DNA from: Pectobacterium brasiliense
GTDB lineage: Bacteria > Pseudomonadota > Gammaproteobacteria > Enterobacterales > Enterobacteriaceae
Reading direction: 5' to 3'
NCBI RefSeq assembly: GCF_013449685.1
Contig: NZ_JACDSF010000050.1
Coordinates: forward strand, 20,632 to 84,631
Length of the DNA stretch: 64,000 bases
The notes below the pieces were generated by a model that worked only from the letters and a program-made list of their open reading frames with translations, had not been told where the DNA came from and did no database searches. The translations under genes were made by a program, and so were the position numbers. Below are positions 27,859 to 40,523 of this stretch, piece after piece; within the stretch, counting starts at the first letter, position 1, and the number at the start of each line of letters is the position of its first letter.

Positions 27859-28025
27859 TGTGTCCCTTAACTATTTATTGTTCAACTCAGCATGGGTAAT
27901 AACTGTGCAAAAAAGCTTTTAAACGATAAAAATCGCTCCAGAAACGCTTAATATTCAACCAAAAATCACATTTCGGAAAGGGCACCTACAGTACTTTTTG
28001 GTATGTGAGGAGGTTAAGGGACACA
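27859..28025. repeat. MITE-like element with 13-bp terminal inverted repeats
   Basis: TGTGTCCCTTAAC at 27859-27871 is repeated exactly inverted at 28013-28025, enclosing 141 AT-rich bases without a gene. A TCTA lies a few bases outside each end but is not cleanly flush. Size and arrangement suggest a small non-autonomous insertion, though no transposase family is recognised. Confidence 0.55.
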
Positions 28026-28051
28026 CTCTAGCTAACGATCCTCTGAATCAA

Positions 28052-28081
28052 TAAAAGCCTGCCCGATGTGATCAGGCAGGC
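28052..28081 (-). terminator. Terminator of the TrkH-like gene
   Basis: GCCTGCC pairs with GGCAGGC (loop of 11). On the minus strand it is followed by TTTTAT. It lies just past the 3' end of the gene at 28088. Confidence 0.8.
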
Positions 28082-28087
28082 ATAATG

Positions 28088-29563
28088 CTATGCGCGCCAG
28101 AAGAAACGTGAAAAAAGCATCAAAATAGGGTAAATCTCCAAGCGTCCCATTATCATCGCTGCACACATTAAATATTTAGCCTCATCTTTGAGAGTACCAA
28201 ACGTTGAGGCTGTTTCACCAAACCCTAATCCCATATTGTTAATGCATGCCGCGACGGTAGCAAACGAGGTGAGTAAATCATATCCCATCATATTCAGTAC
28301 CCAGATGAAAAAGATTGTGAAAAGCATATAAAGGAAGAAGAAACTCCATACAGAATGCATGACACGATCATTCACCGTACTGCCACCTACTTTTATATTC
28401 ATTAATGCACGTGGATGAGCCAGTTGATGTAATTCATGCCGACTTTGCTTCAGCAAAATCAAAAAACGTAATGTTTTAATGCCACCACATGTTGAACCAA
28501 CACACCCCCCAAAAAAACTCATAAATAACAAAAACACAATAGTGTGAGTTGGCCAGTTCGCATAATCAGCGGTTGCCAGACCGTTATCAGTCATCATGGA
28601 ACTTGCAAGGAAAAAGGCATGGATGAAACTATCAAACATGTTATACATCCCCGCGTGCCATACTTGCCAGGTAGTGAGGAGAACAACAATACATGTCACC
28701 AGCAGAAAGAAACGAAGTTCGGCATTACGCTGAAAAGGTTTCAGGGTACGTTTAGTGATAGCGATATACCATAAGGTAAAATTAAATGCGGAAAGCAGCG
28801 AAAATAAACCCGCAACGAATTCAATAGCATGGTTGTTGTAAAAACCGATACTTTCCGTTTGGGTCGAGAAACCGCCTAGTGATACAGTTGATAAACCATG
28901 ACACAGTGCGTCAAAAGCAGGCATCCCCGCAAGCATGTAAGAAAAAGTACAGGCTAATCCGAGCAGTGAATATGTTAACCAGAGACTGCGTGATGTATCT
29001 GCCAGTCGAGGCGTCAGTTTTTCTTCTTTAAAAGGACCTGGCATTTCCGACTGATAAAGTTTTGCTCCACCAATACCTAATAAAGGGAGTACTGCAACGG
29101 CAAGGACAATAACCCCCAAACCGCCAATAAAATTCAGTTGAGCTCGATAATAAAGATAGGCATGTGGCAGTGAACTAACATCAGCTACAACGGTAGCGCC
29201 AGTTGTGGTTATACCGGAAACGCCTTCAAATAATGCATCGGCAAAGCTTAAGTTCAGTGCGTCATCCTGCCATATCGGAATGGCGCTAATAAGAGAAAAT
29301 AATATCCAAAACAGGACGATAATGATAAATCCATCTCGGGTTCGTAGTTGTATTCCTGCTCGCCGGGTCAGAACCCAGGCGATGCCTCCGAGAGAAAAAA
29401 AAGTAATGAACGTACTGAGAAAAACAAAAAAACTCTTCTCTTTGTTCAGCAATGCAATAACCATCGGTGGCAGCATGGAAAAACTGTATAAAAAAACTAA
29501 AAAACCACAGATATGTGTTACTACACGAATTTGGGATGAATTAATAGAATAATAGTTTTTCAA
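28088..29563 (-). CDS. TrkH/KtrB-family potassium uptake protein, divergent
   Basis: This 491-residue membrane protein has the four-fold K+-channel-like repeat of the TrkH family. The filter loops carry the key glycines: GITTTGATVV, GLSTVSLGGFST, SMMTDNGLATADY and CINNMGLGFGE. It imports K+ at the inner membrane, normally with the cytoplasmic regulator TrkA (not in the window). It is only loosely similar to E. coli TrkH and clearly AT-richer than its neighbours, so it is likely an acquired second TrkH/TrkG-type copy. It uses a TTG start at 29563 with GGGAG upstream. Confidence 0.85.
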   Translation of the reverse strand: MKNYYSINSSQIRVVTHICGFLVFLYSFSMLPPMVIALLNKEKSFFVFLSTFITFFSLGGIAWVLTRRAGIQLRTRDGFIIIVLFWILFSLISAIPIWQDDALNLSFADALFEGVSGITTTGATVVADVSSLPHAYLYYRAQLNFIGGLGVIVLAVAVLPLLGIGGAKLYQSEMPGPFKEEKLTPRLADTSRSLWLTYSLLGLACTFSYMLAGMPAFDALCHGLSTVSLGGFSTQTESIGFYNNHAIEFVAGLFSLLSAFNFTLWYIAITKRTLKPFQRNAELRFFLLVTCIVVLLTTWQVWHAGMYNMFDSFIHAFFLASSMMTDNGLATADYANWPTHTIVFLLFMSFFGGCVGSTCGGIKTLRFLILLKQSRHELHQLAHPRALMNIKVGGSTVNDRVMHSVWSFFFLYMLFTIFFIWVLNMMGYDLLTSFATVAACINNMGLGFGETASTFGTLKDEAKYLMCAAMIMGRLEIYPILMLFSRFFWRA

Positions 29564-29587
29564 ACGAAAGCTCCCAAATTAAAAATG

Positions 29588-29613
29588 AAAATCCACGCAA
29601 CTGCGTGGATTTT
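29588..29613 (-). terminator. Terminator downstream of ychF
   Basis: AAAATCCACGC pairs perfectly over 11 bp with GCGTGGATTTT (loop AACT). Flanking A and T runs allow function on either strand; on the minus strand it ends the pth-ychF transcript. Confidence 0.85.
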
Positions 29614-29671
29614 ATGAGGTTTGTTAGTCTGCATACAATGCTGTGATATCGCATGAGACAACAGAAGTAAT

Positions 29672-30763
29672 TTAGACGTTGAACAGGAAGTTCATCACAT
29701 CGCCATCTTTAACGATGTATTCCTTGCCTTCTGAACGCATTTTTCCGGCTTCTTTTGCGCCTTGTTCACCCTTGTAGGTGATGAAGTCTTCATAGGCGAT
29801 AGTCTGGGCGCGGATGAAGCCTTTTTCGAAGTCGGTGTGAATCTTACCGGCGGCCTGCGGGGCGGTAGCGCCGACAGGGATGGTCCAGGCACGAACTTCT
29901 TTCACGCCAGCGGTGAAGTAAGTTTGCAGGTTCAGCAGCTCATAGCCCGCACGGATTACGCGGTTCAGACCCGGCTCTTCTAACCCTAATTCAGCCATGA
30001 ACTCTTCACGGTCAGCATCGTCCAGCTCGGCAATATCCGATTCAACGGCGGCGCAGACGGCCACAACGACAGAGCCTTCAGCGGCTGCGATTTCACGCAC
30101 TTTATCGAGGTATGGATTGTTTTCGAAACCGTCTTCGTTAACGTTAGCGATGTACATCGTTGGTTTCAGCGTCAGGAAACTCAGGTAGCGGATGGCCGCT
30201 TTATCTTCATCGCTTAAATCCAGCGAACGCAGCATGCCAGCGTTTTCCAATTGTGGTAAACACTTCTCCAGCGCGGCCAGCTCAGCTTTAGCATCTTTAT
30301 CGCCGCCTTTGGCTCTCTTCTGCACGCGATGAATCGCGCGTTCACAGGTGTCGAGGTCAGACAGTGCTAATTCAGTGTTGATGACTTCGATATCATCAGC
30401 CGGATCAACTTTGTTGTTTACGTGGATAATGTTGTCGTTTTCGAAGCAGCGTACAACGTGGCCGATGGCTTCCGTTTCACGAATGTTGGTCAGGAACTGG
30501 TTACCCAAACCTTCACCTTTGGACGCGCCTTTTACCAGACCAGCGATATCAACAAATTCCATGGTGGTAGGGAGGATACGCTGTGGCTTAACGATTTCAG
30601 CCAGCTTGTCCAGACGTGGATCGGGCATTGGCACTACGCCAGTGTTCGGCTCGATGGTACAAAACGGGAAGTTGGCCGCTTCGATGCCGGCTTTGGTCAA
30701 CGCATTGAACAGAGTGGATTTACCGACGTTAGGCAGCCCAACGATACCGCATTTGAATCCCAT
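29672..30763 (-). CDS. ychF: Redox-regulated ribosome-associated ATPase YchF (EngD)
   Basis: This 363-residue Obg-family P-loop protein is the same length as in E. coli. G1 GLPNVGKST lies near residue 8, then [20 protein letters not shown] and a TGS domain at the C-terminus ([36 protein letters not shown]). YchF prefers ATP because the G4 motif is altered (NVNED). It binds ribosomes and restrains oxidative-stress defence in E. coli. It lies downstream of pth, as in E. coli. Confidence 0.97.
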   Translation of the reverse strand: MGFKCGIVGLPNVGKSTLFNALTKAGIEAANFPFCTIEPNTGVVPMPDPRLDKLAEIVKPQRILPTTMEFVDIAGLVKGASKGEGLGNQFLTNIRETEAIGHVVRCFENDNIIHVNNKVDPADDIEVINTELALSDLDTCERAIHRVQKRAKGGDKDAKAELAALEKCLPQLENAGMLRSLDLSDEDKAAIRYLSFLTLKPTMYIANVNEDGFENNPYLDKVREIAAAEGSVVVAVCAAVESDIAELDDADREEFMAELGLEEPGLNRVIRAGYELLNLQTYFTAGVKEVRAWTIPVGATAPQAAGKIHTDFEKGFIRAQTIAYEDFITYKGEQGAKEAGKMRSEGKEYIVKDGDVMNFLFNV

Positions 30764-30892
30764 GTTTATATCACCTTAAATAACTTATTAATCAGGCAAT
30801 TACTATCTATTGCCTGTCAGAATGGAAATATTTCGGCAGATTATACACGGAATGGCGATTTATCTCGATCTGCCATCCGCATTCTGACTAGA

Positions 30893-31480
30893 TTATGCCG
30901 CTTTGAAGGCATGCAAGCGGTTCATCGCTTTGATCATGTCTTCTTTCATCAGGATTTCTGTGCAGCGTACGGCTTCGTCAATGGCATCGTCGATCAGCGT
31001 CTGTTCGCTCGTCGGCGGTTTGCCCAGCACAAAGCCAGTCACTTTGCTTTTATCACCCGGATGGCCGATACCGATGCGTAAACGATGGAAATTCGGGTTG
31101 TTACCCAATTTACTGATGATGTCTTTCAGACCGTTATGGCCGCCGTGTCCGCCGCCTAGCTTAAGTTTGGCAATTCCCGGTAATAAATCCAGTTCATCGT
31201 GTGCAACCAGAATTTCATCAGGCTGGATACGGTAGAAGGTGGCCATTGCCGCGACGGCTTTGCCGCTCAGGTTCATGAACGTGGTGGGAACCAGCAGACG
31301 GACATCTTGCCCAGCCAGATTAAGGCGGGAGGTGTAACCAAAAAATTTGCTTTCTTCTTTCAGCGGCTGACGGTAAGCGTCCGCCAGACGATCGACAAAC
31401 CAGGCTCCCGCATTATGGCGGGTGGCGGCGTATTCAGCGCCGGGATTCGCTAGGCCGACAATTAATTTAATGCTGCTCAC
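30893..31480 (-). CDS. pth: Peptidyl-tRNA hydrolase
   Basis: This 195-residue essential enzyme cleaves peptidyl-tRNA dropped by ribosomes and recycles the tRNA. The signature [22 protein letters not shown] contains catalytic His, and the second signature [14 protein letters not shown] is intact. Length is as in E. coli (194). It is followed by ychF on the same strand with a 129-base gap, so both may share a transcript. Confidence 0.97.
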   Translation of the reverse strand: MSSIKLIVGLANPGAEYAATRHNAGAWFVDRLADAYRQPLKEESKFFGYTSRLNLAGQDVRLLVPTTFMNLSGKAVAAMATFYRIQPDEILVAHDELDLLPGIAKLKLGGGHGGHNGLKDIISKLGNNPNFHRLRIGIGHPGDKSKVTGFVLGKPPTSEQTLIDDAIDEAVRCTEILMKEDMIKAMNRLHAFKAA

Positions 31481-31794
31481 GGTATATTCCAGATTACGTG
31501 CTTAAACTGACGCAGGGTAGCGTGATAAACGAAAGCGCTAGTTTACACACCGCATGAGGTATAGCCAAATATCGGTGTTGGAATGTAAAAATAATGTTAT
31601 TTGTTTAGTGATGTGATTATTCGGATTTTTGTCTATTTGTTTGTTTAAACGTAAAAAAATATTAATCATCCCCCTTATCTGTGATCCCTCCCGCAATCAT
31701 CTAAGTACATTATTGCCTATAATTACATCAATAATAAGAGAGTAAACAGTAATGGCACTCCGATTCATCCACAGAATTAATCTGGAGGTGGCAG
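31481..31794. other. Divergent gap between pth and ychH
   Basis: This 314-base AT-rich gap must hold promoters for both genes. GGAGGTGG just before the ychH ATG is a strong ribosome site. No further gene or clear regulatory dyad is seen. Confidence 0.4.
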
Positions 31795-32064
31795 ATGAAA
31801 CGCAAGAACGTGACAGTACTAGGTAATGTATTGATGGGTATCGGGATGATCATGATGATTGGCGGCATCGGTTTTTCTATCGCCAGCCAGTTCCCGAAAC
31901 TGAATGTTCCTGAATATATGACTTACATTGATCTGGTCAGTATTTTTTCTGGCGCAATATTTTGGTTGGCGGGGGCGCGTATTAGCGGGCGTGAAGAAGT
32001 CGCGGATCGTTACTGGTGGGTTAAGCACTTTGATAAGCGTTGTCGCCGCCAACGTCACCCATAA
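31795..32064 (+). CDS. ychH: Stress-induced membrane protein YchH
   Basis: This 89-residue protein has two membrane segments (LMGIGMIMMIGGIGFSIASQF and LVSIFSGAIFWLAGARI) and a conserved basic C-terminus (VADRYWWVKHFDKRCRRQR). It matches E. coli YchH in length, layout and position next to pth. In E. coli it is induced by stress and contributes to resistance to cadmium and peroxide; its molecular role is unclear. Confidence 0.93.
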   Translation: MKRKNVTVLGNVLMGIGMIMMIGGIGFSIASQFPKLNVPEYMTYIDLVSIFSGAIFWLAGARISGREEVADRYWWVKHFDKRCRRQRHP

Positions 32065-32107
32065 CCGTTAAGGCGCCATAGGCGTGAATGAAAATTGAAC
32101 ATGAGAG

Positions 32108-32137
32108 CCGCTGTAGCTTTGCTATGGCGGTTTTTTG
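32108..32137 (+). terminator. Terminator of ychH
   Basis: CCGC..TAGC pairs with GCTA..GCGG around a TTT loop, with a 2-base internal mismatch, followed by TTTTTT. Confidence 0.75.
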
Positions 32138-32169
32138 TTTTTATAGCGATAGCGTTTTTACAGTGATGA

Positions 32170-32200
32170 AAATAAGAAAGCCACCTTGTTACAGGTGGCT
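32170..32200 (-). terminator. Terminator of prs
   Basis: GCCACCT pairs with AGGTGGC (loop 6). On the minus strand it is followed by TTTCTTATTTT. It lies 44 bases past the prs stop codon. Confidence 0.8.
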
Positions 32201-32243
32201 CCCTCATTATCGTTTTTGAACGGGGTTACCCGATCAGCAGCGA

Positions 32244-34201
<1,958 letters not shown>

Positions 34202-34204
34202 CGC

Positions 34205-34828
34205 TTATTTAACCATCCAGTTATTCATCTTCAGCTTAATACGCTGTTCACCCTGAACCAGCTCCAGACTGGTTGGCAGCGGAGGCGTTAACTCGGTGTT
34301 GTAGCTCTGATAGCTGACATTCCAGTTTTGGTTGCCCTGACGATAGGTGATGGTTTTCAGCAGATAGCGTTCATCCAGCGTGAATTCGGTGGCGTCACCT
34401 GGGATGCCGAGGATCCACTGGCGCAAATTATTTAGCGGGATCGCCATACCGGTCAGTTGCTGAATCATGTATTCGGCATCTTTACCCACGTAACGCTTAC
34501 CCTGATTGTCGGTGATTTGCACGCCGTCAGGCTGGGCACGCAGTTCTAATTCGGTGCTGCCGAGCGGGTTGGTCAGCAGCAGTCGATAACGTTGCGGCGG
34601 TGTGTCCTGCCAGAAGAAATTGGCTGATACTCTTTTACTATCGGAGATATAGGCAAAAGCGCCGCGTATCTGATATTGGCTGAGCTGCTGGACCTTTTGC
34701 TGATGCTGTTGCCACTCTGGCGAGGTAGGGCTTTTACCCGTTTGGGTCGGTTGATTAATGCTACAGGCGGCAAGCAATACGCTGGCTAAAGGCAGTAAAC
34801 GCAGGCATCGGACGGTTTTGGTTGGCAT
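34205..34828 (-). CDS. lolB: Outer-membrane lipoprotein insertion protein LolB
   Basis: This 207-residue lipoprotein has signal peptide and lipobox LLAAC ([13 protein letters not shown]). LolB takes lipoproteins from LolA and inserts them in the outer membrane. The core matches the family ([56 protein letters not shown]). The start at 34828 places the lipobox correctly; the longer frame to 34900 does not. It is divergent from hemA, the standard enterobacterial layout. Confidence 0.96.
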   Translation of the reverse strand: MPTKTVRCLRLLPLASVLLAACSINQPTQTGKSPTSPEWQQHQQKVQQLSQYQIRGAFAYISDSKRVSANFFWQDTPPQRYRLLLTNPLGSTELELRAQPDGVQITDNQGKRYVGKDAEYMIQQLTGMAIPLNNLRQWILGIPGDATEFTLDERYLLKTITYRQGNQNWNVSYQSYNTELTPPLPTSLELVQGEQRIKLKMNNWMVK

Positions 34829-35060
34829 GTCGGTCGTATCCTGTAAATGAACGAAGTCCGTGAAATACGTCACGCTAACGGGCTTACCGCTCAGCGTCAA
34901 TGATTGTTATTCGTTAATGGCGTTTATTGTTTTTTGTCAAAAAGTGACTACCTCAGACGAGGTGTATCGCGTGCTGTCGCTTTTCTTGCACTCCTGCATC
35001 AAGTAGAATGCGGTTCAAACGAAATCCATACTAAGACCGGTATTACTCAGAAACAGCCTA

Positions 35061-36317
35061 ATGACCCTGCTTGCGCTTGGTATTAATCACAAAACCGCAC
35101 CGGTTTCTCTGCGTGAACGTGTTGTGTTCTCACCAGATAAACTCGGGGTGGCCCTCGACAGTCTGCTACAGCAACCGCTGGTGCAGGGCGGCGTTGTGCT
35201 GTCTACGTGCAATCGCACGGAACTCTATCTTAGCGTTGACGAACAGGAAAACCAGCGGGAGCAGCTGATTCGCTGGCTGTGTGAATATCATCAACTGCGC
35301 CCGGAAGACGTCAACGGCAGCCTGTACTGGCATCAGGATAATGCTGCCGTTAGCCATTTGATGCGTGTTGCCAGCGGTCTGGATTCTCTGGTGTTAGGCG
35401 AACCGCAGATTTTGGGGCAGGTGAAGAAGGCGTTTGCCGAATCACAGCGTGGTCATTCCTTGTCCAGCGAACTGGAGCGGCTATTCCAGAAATCTTTTAC
35501 TGTGGCCAAGCGTGTTCGTACGGAAACGGATATCGGTGCCAGCGCGGTGTCGGTGGCATTTGCTGCCTGTACGCTGGCGCGGCAGATTTTTGAATCACTG
35601 GCGGATGTCACGGTGCTGCTGGTCGGTGCCGGAGAAACTATTGACCTGGTCGCTCGTTATCTTCGCGAGCACAAAGTGCAGAAAATGGTGATCGCGAACC
35701 GCACCCGTGAACGTGCGCAGGCGCTGGCAGCAGAAGTGGGCGCAGACGTCATCACGCTGGCAGAGCTGGACGAACAGCTCGTTCAGGCCGATATCGTGAT
35801 CAGTTCAACGGCAAGTACGTTGCCGATTATCGGAAAAGGGATGATGGAACGGACGCTGAAGGCGAGACGGAATCAGCCAATGCTGATGGTGGATATTGCG
35901 GTTCCGCGTGATATTGAGCCGGAAGTCGGCAAATTACCGAACGTTTATCTCTACAGCGTGGACGATCTGCACGCGATTATTCAGCATAACCTTGCGCAGC
36001 GCAAAGCGGCGGCGGTGCAGGCTGAATCTATCGTGCAGCAGGAAAGCTCTGACTTCATGGCGTGGCTGCGTGCGCAGTCCGCGGTGGAGACCATTCGTGA
36101 TTATCGTGCTCAGGCCGATGAATTGCGTGCGGAAATGACGGCCAAGGCGCTGGCTGCCATCCAACAAGGCAATGATGTTGAAGCGGTGATTCAGGAACTG
36201 ACCCACCGTTTGACCAACCGTCTGATTCACGCGCCGACCAAGTCCCTTCAGCAAGCCGCTCGTGACGGCGACCAACACCGGTTACAAATTTTACGTGACA
36301 GCCTTGGGCTGGACTAG
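35061..36317 (+). CDS. hemA: Glutamyl-tRNA reductase
   Basis: This 418-residue NADPH-dependent enzyme makes glutamate-1-semialdehyde for haem synthesis. Catalytic Cys is in [12 protein letters not shown], the NADPH loop in [17 protein letters not shown], and the dimerisation helices are at the end. It is the same length as the E. coli enzyme. The N-terminal [19 protein letters not shown] carries the family's feedback-degradation region. It is first in hemA-prfA-prmC-sirB2-sirB1-kdsA. Confidence 0.98.
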   Translation: MTLLALGINHKTAPVSLRERVVFSPDKLGVALDSLLQQPLVQGGVVLSTCNRTELYLSVDEQENQREQLIRWLCEYHQLRPEDVNGSLYWHQDNAAVSHLMRVASGLDSLVLGEPQILGQVKKAFAESQRGHSLSSELERLFQKSFTVAKRVRTETDIGASAVSVAFAACTLARQIFESLADVTVLLVGAGETIDLVARYLREHKVQKMVIANRTRERAQALAAEVGADVITLAELDEQLVQADIVISSTASTLPIIGKGMMERTLKARRNQPMLMVDIAVPRDIEPEVGKLPNVYLYSVDDLHAIIQHNLAQRKAAAVQAESIVQQESSDFMAWLRAQSAVETIRDYRAQADELRAEMTAKALAAIQQGNDVEAVIQELTHRLTNRLIHAPTKSLQQAARDGDQHRLQILRDSLGLD

Positions 36318-36363
36318 CATTCATCTCTACTATTTATTTCTACTACAGGATTTAACCGCCCGC

Positions 36364-37446
36364 ATGAAGCCTTCTATTGTTGCTAAACTGGAAGCGTTAC
36401 AAGAACGCCATGAAGAAGTCCAGGCGTTACTCGGTGAGCCCAGCGTCATCGCTGATATGGATCGCTTTCGCGCGTTGTCGCGAGAATATGCGCAGCTCAC
36501 TGATATTACCCGCTGTTTCCAGCAATGGCAGCAGGCGCAAGAGGATCAGCAAACCGCAGAAATGATGCTGGACGATCCTGAAATGCGCGATATGGCGCAG
36601 GAAGAGTTGAAAGAAAGCAAAGCGACTATTGAAGCACTGGAGCAGCAGCTTCAGGTGCTGTTGTTGCCGAAAGATCCCGACGATGAGCGCGGCTGTTTTC
36701 TGGAAGTGCGCGCCGGAACGGGCGGCGACGAAGCGGCGATCTTTGCCGGCGATCTGTTCCGCATGTATAGCCGTTATGCTGAATCACGCCGCTGGCGCGT
36801 TGAGGTGGTGAGCGCCAGCGATGGTGAACATGGCGGCTATAAAGAAGTTATCGCCAAAATCTCTGGTGATGGTGTGTACGGTCAGCTCAAGTTTGAATCC
36901 GGCGGTCATCGCGTTCAGCGCGTTCCCGCGACGGAATCTCAAGGGCGCATTCACACCTCGGCCTGTACGGTCGCCGTGATGGCGGAAGTGCCAGAAGCGG
37001 AGATGCCGGACATCAACCCAGCGGATTTACGCATCGATACCTTCCGCTCTTCTGGCGCGGGCGGTCAGCACGTTAACACCACCGATTCCGCTATCCGTAT
37101 TACCCACTTGCCAACCGGTATTGTCGTGGAGTGCCAGGACGAGCGTTCACAGCACAAAAACAAAGCCAAAGCGTTGTCGGTGTTGGGCGCGCGTATTCGT
37201 GCCGCAGAAGTGCAGAAACGTCAGTTGGAAGAAGCGTCAACCCGCCGTAACCTGCTCGGCAGCGGCGATCGCTCTGACCGTATTCGTACTTACAATTTCC
37301 CGCAGGGAAGGGTGACCGATCACCGCATTAACCTGACGCTTTACCGGCTGGATGAAGTCATGGAAGGGAAACTGGACACGCTGATTCAGCCGGTCGTGCA
37401 GGAATACCAGGCCGATCAGCTTGCTGCGTTGTCCGAGCAGGAATAA
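36364..37446 (+). CDS. prfA: Peptide chain release factor 1
   Basis: This 360-residue factor recognises UAA and UAG. The PAT tripeptide ([13 protein letters not shown]) reads the stop codon, and GGQ ([15 protein letters not shown]) catalyses release. The Gln of GGQ is the substrate of PrmC, encoded next. The start at 36364 follows E. coli; the open frame extends into the end of hemA but without homology. Confidence 0.98.
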   Translation: MKPSIVAKLEALQERHEEVQALLGEPSVIADMDRFRALSREYAQLTDITRCFQQWQQAQEDQQTAEMMLDDPEMRDMAQEELKESKATIEALEQQLQVLLLPKDPDDERGCFLEVRAGTGGDEAAIFAGDLFRMYSRYAESRRWRVEVVSASDGEHGGYKEVIAKISGDGVYGQLKFESGGHRVQRVPATESQGRIHTSACTVAVMAEVPEAEMPDINPADLRIDTFRSSGAGGQHVNTTDSAIRITHLPTGIVVECQDERSQHKNKAKALSVLGARIRAAEVQKRQLEEASTRRNLLGSGDRSDRIRTYNFPQGRVTDHRINLTLYRLDEVMEGKLDTLIQPVVQEYQADQLAALSEQE

Positions 37447-38291
37447 TGACGTATCAGGATTGGTTAATCTCGGCCACGGCGCAGCTCGCGGCGGGAGAAA
37501 GTCCGAAGCGAGATGCGGAAGTTTTGCTGGGGTTTGTGACTGGCAAGTCCCGTACGTTCTTGCTGGCGTTTGGTGAAACTGAGCTGAACGTGGCTGAGCA
37601 GCAGCAGTTAACTGAACTGCTGGCGCGTCGTGAACAGGGCGAACCCATCGCTTATTTAATCGGCGTGCGCGAGTTCTGGTCACTGTCGCTGGCTGTTTCG
37701 CCCGCCACGCTGATTCCTCGTCCCGATACCGAATGTCTGGTCGAACAAGCCTTGCTACGCCTGCCTCAAACGCCGTGTGCTGTGCTGGATTTGGGCACGG
37801 GAACCGGTGCGATTGCGCTGGCGCTGGCGAGTGAACGGCGTGATTGCCGGGTGACTGGCGTTGATGTTCACCCCGATGCCGTTGCGTTAGCGACAAAAAA
37901 CGCCCAGCAATTGGGGCTCGACAACGCCCATTTCTTATCCGGAAGCTGGTATTCACCGCTTGATCACACCCGCTTTGCGCTTATCGCCAGTAACCCCCCG
38001 TATATTGATGCCGATGATGTGCATCTGTCGCAGGGCGATGTCCGTTTTGAACCTGCCAGCGCGCTGATTGCCGCCGACAACGGACTGGCGGATTTACGCA
38101 CGATTATTGAATCTGCGCCGCATTATTTGGACGACGGTGGCTGGCTGCTGCTGGAACATGGCTGGCAGCAGGCTGATGCGGTGCGTCAGCTATTGCAGGC
38201 CCGAGGATTTACACAAATAGAAACCTGTCAAGACTATGGTGGCAATGACCGCGTGTCGTTAGGACGCTGGTCGGATGCCCCAATTTATTAG
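37446..38291 (+). CDS. prmC: Release factor glutamine methyltransferase
   Basis: This 281-residue SAM-dependent enzyme methylates the GGQ glutamine of RF1 and RF2. SAM loop VLDLGTGTGAIALALA and catalytic ASNPPYID are both present. Its ATG shares one base with the prfA stop (TAATG), so the two are translationally coupled. Confidence 0.97.
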   Translation: MTYQDWLISATAQLAAGESPKRDAEVLLGFVTGKSRTFLLAFGETELNVAEQQQLTELLARREQGEPIAYLIGVREFWSLSLAVSPATLIPRPDTECLVEQALLRLPQTPCAVLDLGTGTGAIALALASERRDCRVTGVDVHPDAVALATKNAQQLGLDNAHFLSGSWYSPLDHTRFALIASNPPYIDADDVHLSQGDVRFEPASALIAADNGLADLRTIIESAPHYLDDGGWLLLEHGWQQADAVRQLLQARGFTQIETCQDYGGNDRVSLGRWSDAPIY

Positions 38292-38296
38292 GAGCA

Positions 38297-38698
38297 ATGG
38301 ACGTGATAACTCTTTACCCAGCCACGATATATCTGCATCTGGCAACGGTTGGTATCAGTATTTCCCTGTTTGTGATTCGTTTTTTTTGGCTGTGCCGGCA
38401 ATCCGCTATGCTGCAACAGCGCTGGGTGAAAATCCTGCCGCATATTAACGACACCTTGTTATTAATCAGCGGTATTGGTTTAATCGTTCTCAGCCATACG
38501 TATCCGTTTACTCCCGAGCAAAGCTGGCTGACGGAAAAACTGTTTGGCGTTATCATTTATATCCTTCTTGGCGCTATCGCCTTGGGGAAACGCCCCCGTA
38601 GTCAGAACGTTCGCTGGCTGGCGTTTGTATCTGCTTTACTATGCTTTGGTGCGGTCGTGCTGTTGGCACTGACGCAGTCACCGTTGCTGATGGAATAA
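38297..38698 (+). CDS. sirB2: SirB2 family membrane protein
   Basis: This 133-residue protein has four predicted membrane segments (for instance LHLATVGISISLFVIRFFWL and ALLCFGAVVLLALT). The SirB2/YchQ family has no established biochemistry; the name comes from a Salmonella regulator screen. It lies between prmC and sirB1 with only a few bases on each side. Confidence 0.9.
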   Translation: MDVITLYPATIYLHLATVGISISLFVIRFFWLCRQSAMLQQRWVKILPHINDTLLLISGIGLIVLSHTYPFTPEQSWLTEKLFGVIIYILLGAIALGKRPRSQNVRWLAFVSALLCFGAVVLLALTQSPLLME

Positions 38699-38700
38699 TT

Positions 38701-39510
38701 ATGAGTGCTATTGCTGATTTTGAATTCAACCAGTCACTGCTAAGTGATGGTGTCGTGTTGGTTTCACAGGCGATTCGCCGCGACTTTCCCGCTCAGGATG
38801 TGCGGCAAAATCTGCAACAGTTGGTTGAGAGCGCCCGAGCCGCTATTCCTGACGGTCTTGAGCAAGATCTTCAGCTTGAAAAACTGATTGAGCTGTTTTA
38901 TCACACTTGGGGATTCGGTGGTGCGGGCGGCGTTTATCGCCTGTCTGATGCGCTGTGGCTGGATCAGGTGCTTGAATCTCGTCAGGGCCTGCCTGTGTCG
39001 CTGGGTATCATCTTTCTGCATATCGCCAATGAACTCGGTCTGCCGCTGATGCCAGTGATTTTCCCGACGCAGCTGATTCTGCGCGCCGACTGGCTCGACG
39101 AAGAAATGTGGCTGATCAATCCGTTAAATGGCGATACGCTGAGCGAGCATGTGCTGGAAGTGTGGCTGAAAGGGAATATTGGCCCGTCAACCCGCCTGCT
39201 CGATGAAGATCTGGATGAAGCGGAGAACGTCATGATCGTGCGTAAAATGCTCGACACGCTGAAAGTCGCCCTGATGGAAGAAAAACAGATGGAGCTGGCG
39301 CTGAGAGCCAGCGAAGCGGTGCTGCAGTTTGACCCGGACGACCCTTACGAAATCCGCGATCGCGGCCTGATTTATGCTCAACTGGATTGCGACCATATTG
39401 CGCTGTCCGATCTCAACTATTTCGTCGAACAGTGCCCAGAAGATCCGGTGAGTGAAATGATAAAAGTACAGATTCACTCGATAGAGCAAAAACAGATTGT
39501 CTTGCATTAA
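38701..39510 (+). CDS. sirB1: SirB1 family protein (transglutaminase-like/TPR)
   Basis: This 269-residue protein, the same length as E. coli YchA, has a transglutaminase-like N-terminal domain (FYHTWGFGGAGGVYRLSDALWLDQVLESRQGLPVSLGIIF across residues 64-103) and a C-terminal tetratricopeptide-like part (ASEAVLQFDPDDPYEIRDRGLIYAQL). Whether it is enzymatic is unknown. The ATG at 38701 lies 2 bases after the sirB2 stop. Confidence 0.92.
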   Translation: MSAIADFEFNQSLLSDGVVLVSQAIRRDFPAQDVRQNLQQLVESARAAIPDGLEQDLQLEKLIELFYHTWGFGGAGGVYRLSDALWLDQVLESRQGLPVSLGIIFLHIANELGLPLMPVIFPTQLILRADWLDEEMWLINPLNGDTLSEHVLEVWLKGNIGPSTRLLDEDLDEAENVMIVRKMLDTLKVALMEEKQMELALRASEAVLQFDPDDPYEIRDRGLIYAQLDCDHIALSDLNYFVEQCPEDPVSEMIKVQIHSIEQKQIVLH

Positions 39511-39558
39511 AAAAACAGTCTTACATTAAGAAACCGTTTTGCAGTAATGCTACGTTAA

Positions 39559-40440
<882 letters not shown>

Positions 40441-40452
40441 TTTTACTCAAAC

Positions 40453-40478
40453 AAAAACCCGCGATATCGCGGGTTTTT
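40453..40478. terminator. Bidirectional terminator between kdsA and ydgH
   Basis: AAAAACCCGCG pairs with CGCGGGTTTTT around a short ATAT centre. The A and T runs make it work on both strands, fitting the convergent genes. Confidence 0.92.
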
Positions 40479-40523
40479 ATGTTTATAACGTTCGCCGTTT
40501 TCTACGACACAGCGCGATGTCTG

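Noticed and set aside
40453..40478. Perfect palindrome as a regulatory operator
   Set aside because: A/T-flanked GC stem between convergent kdsA and ydgH is a standard bidirectional terminator.
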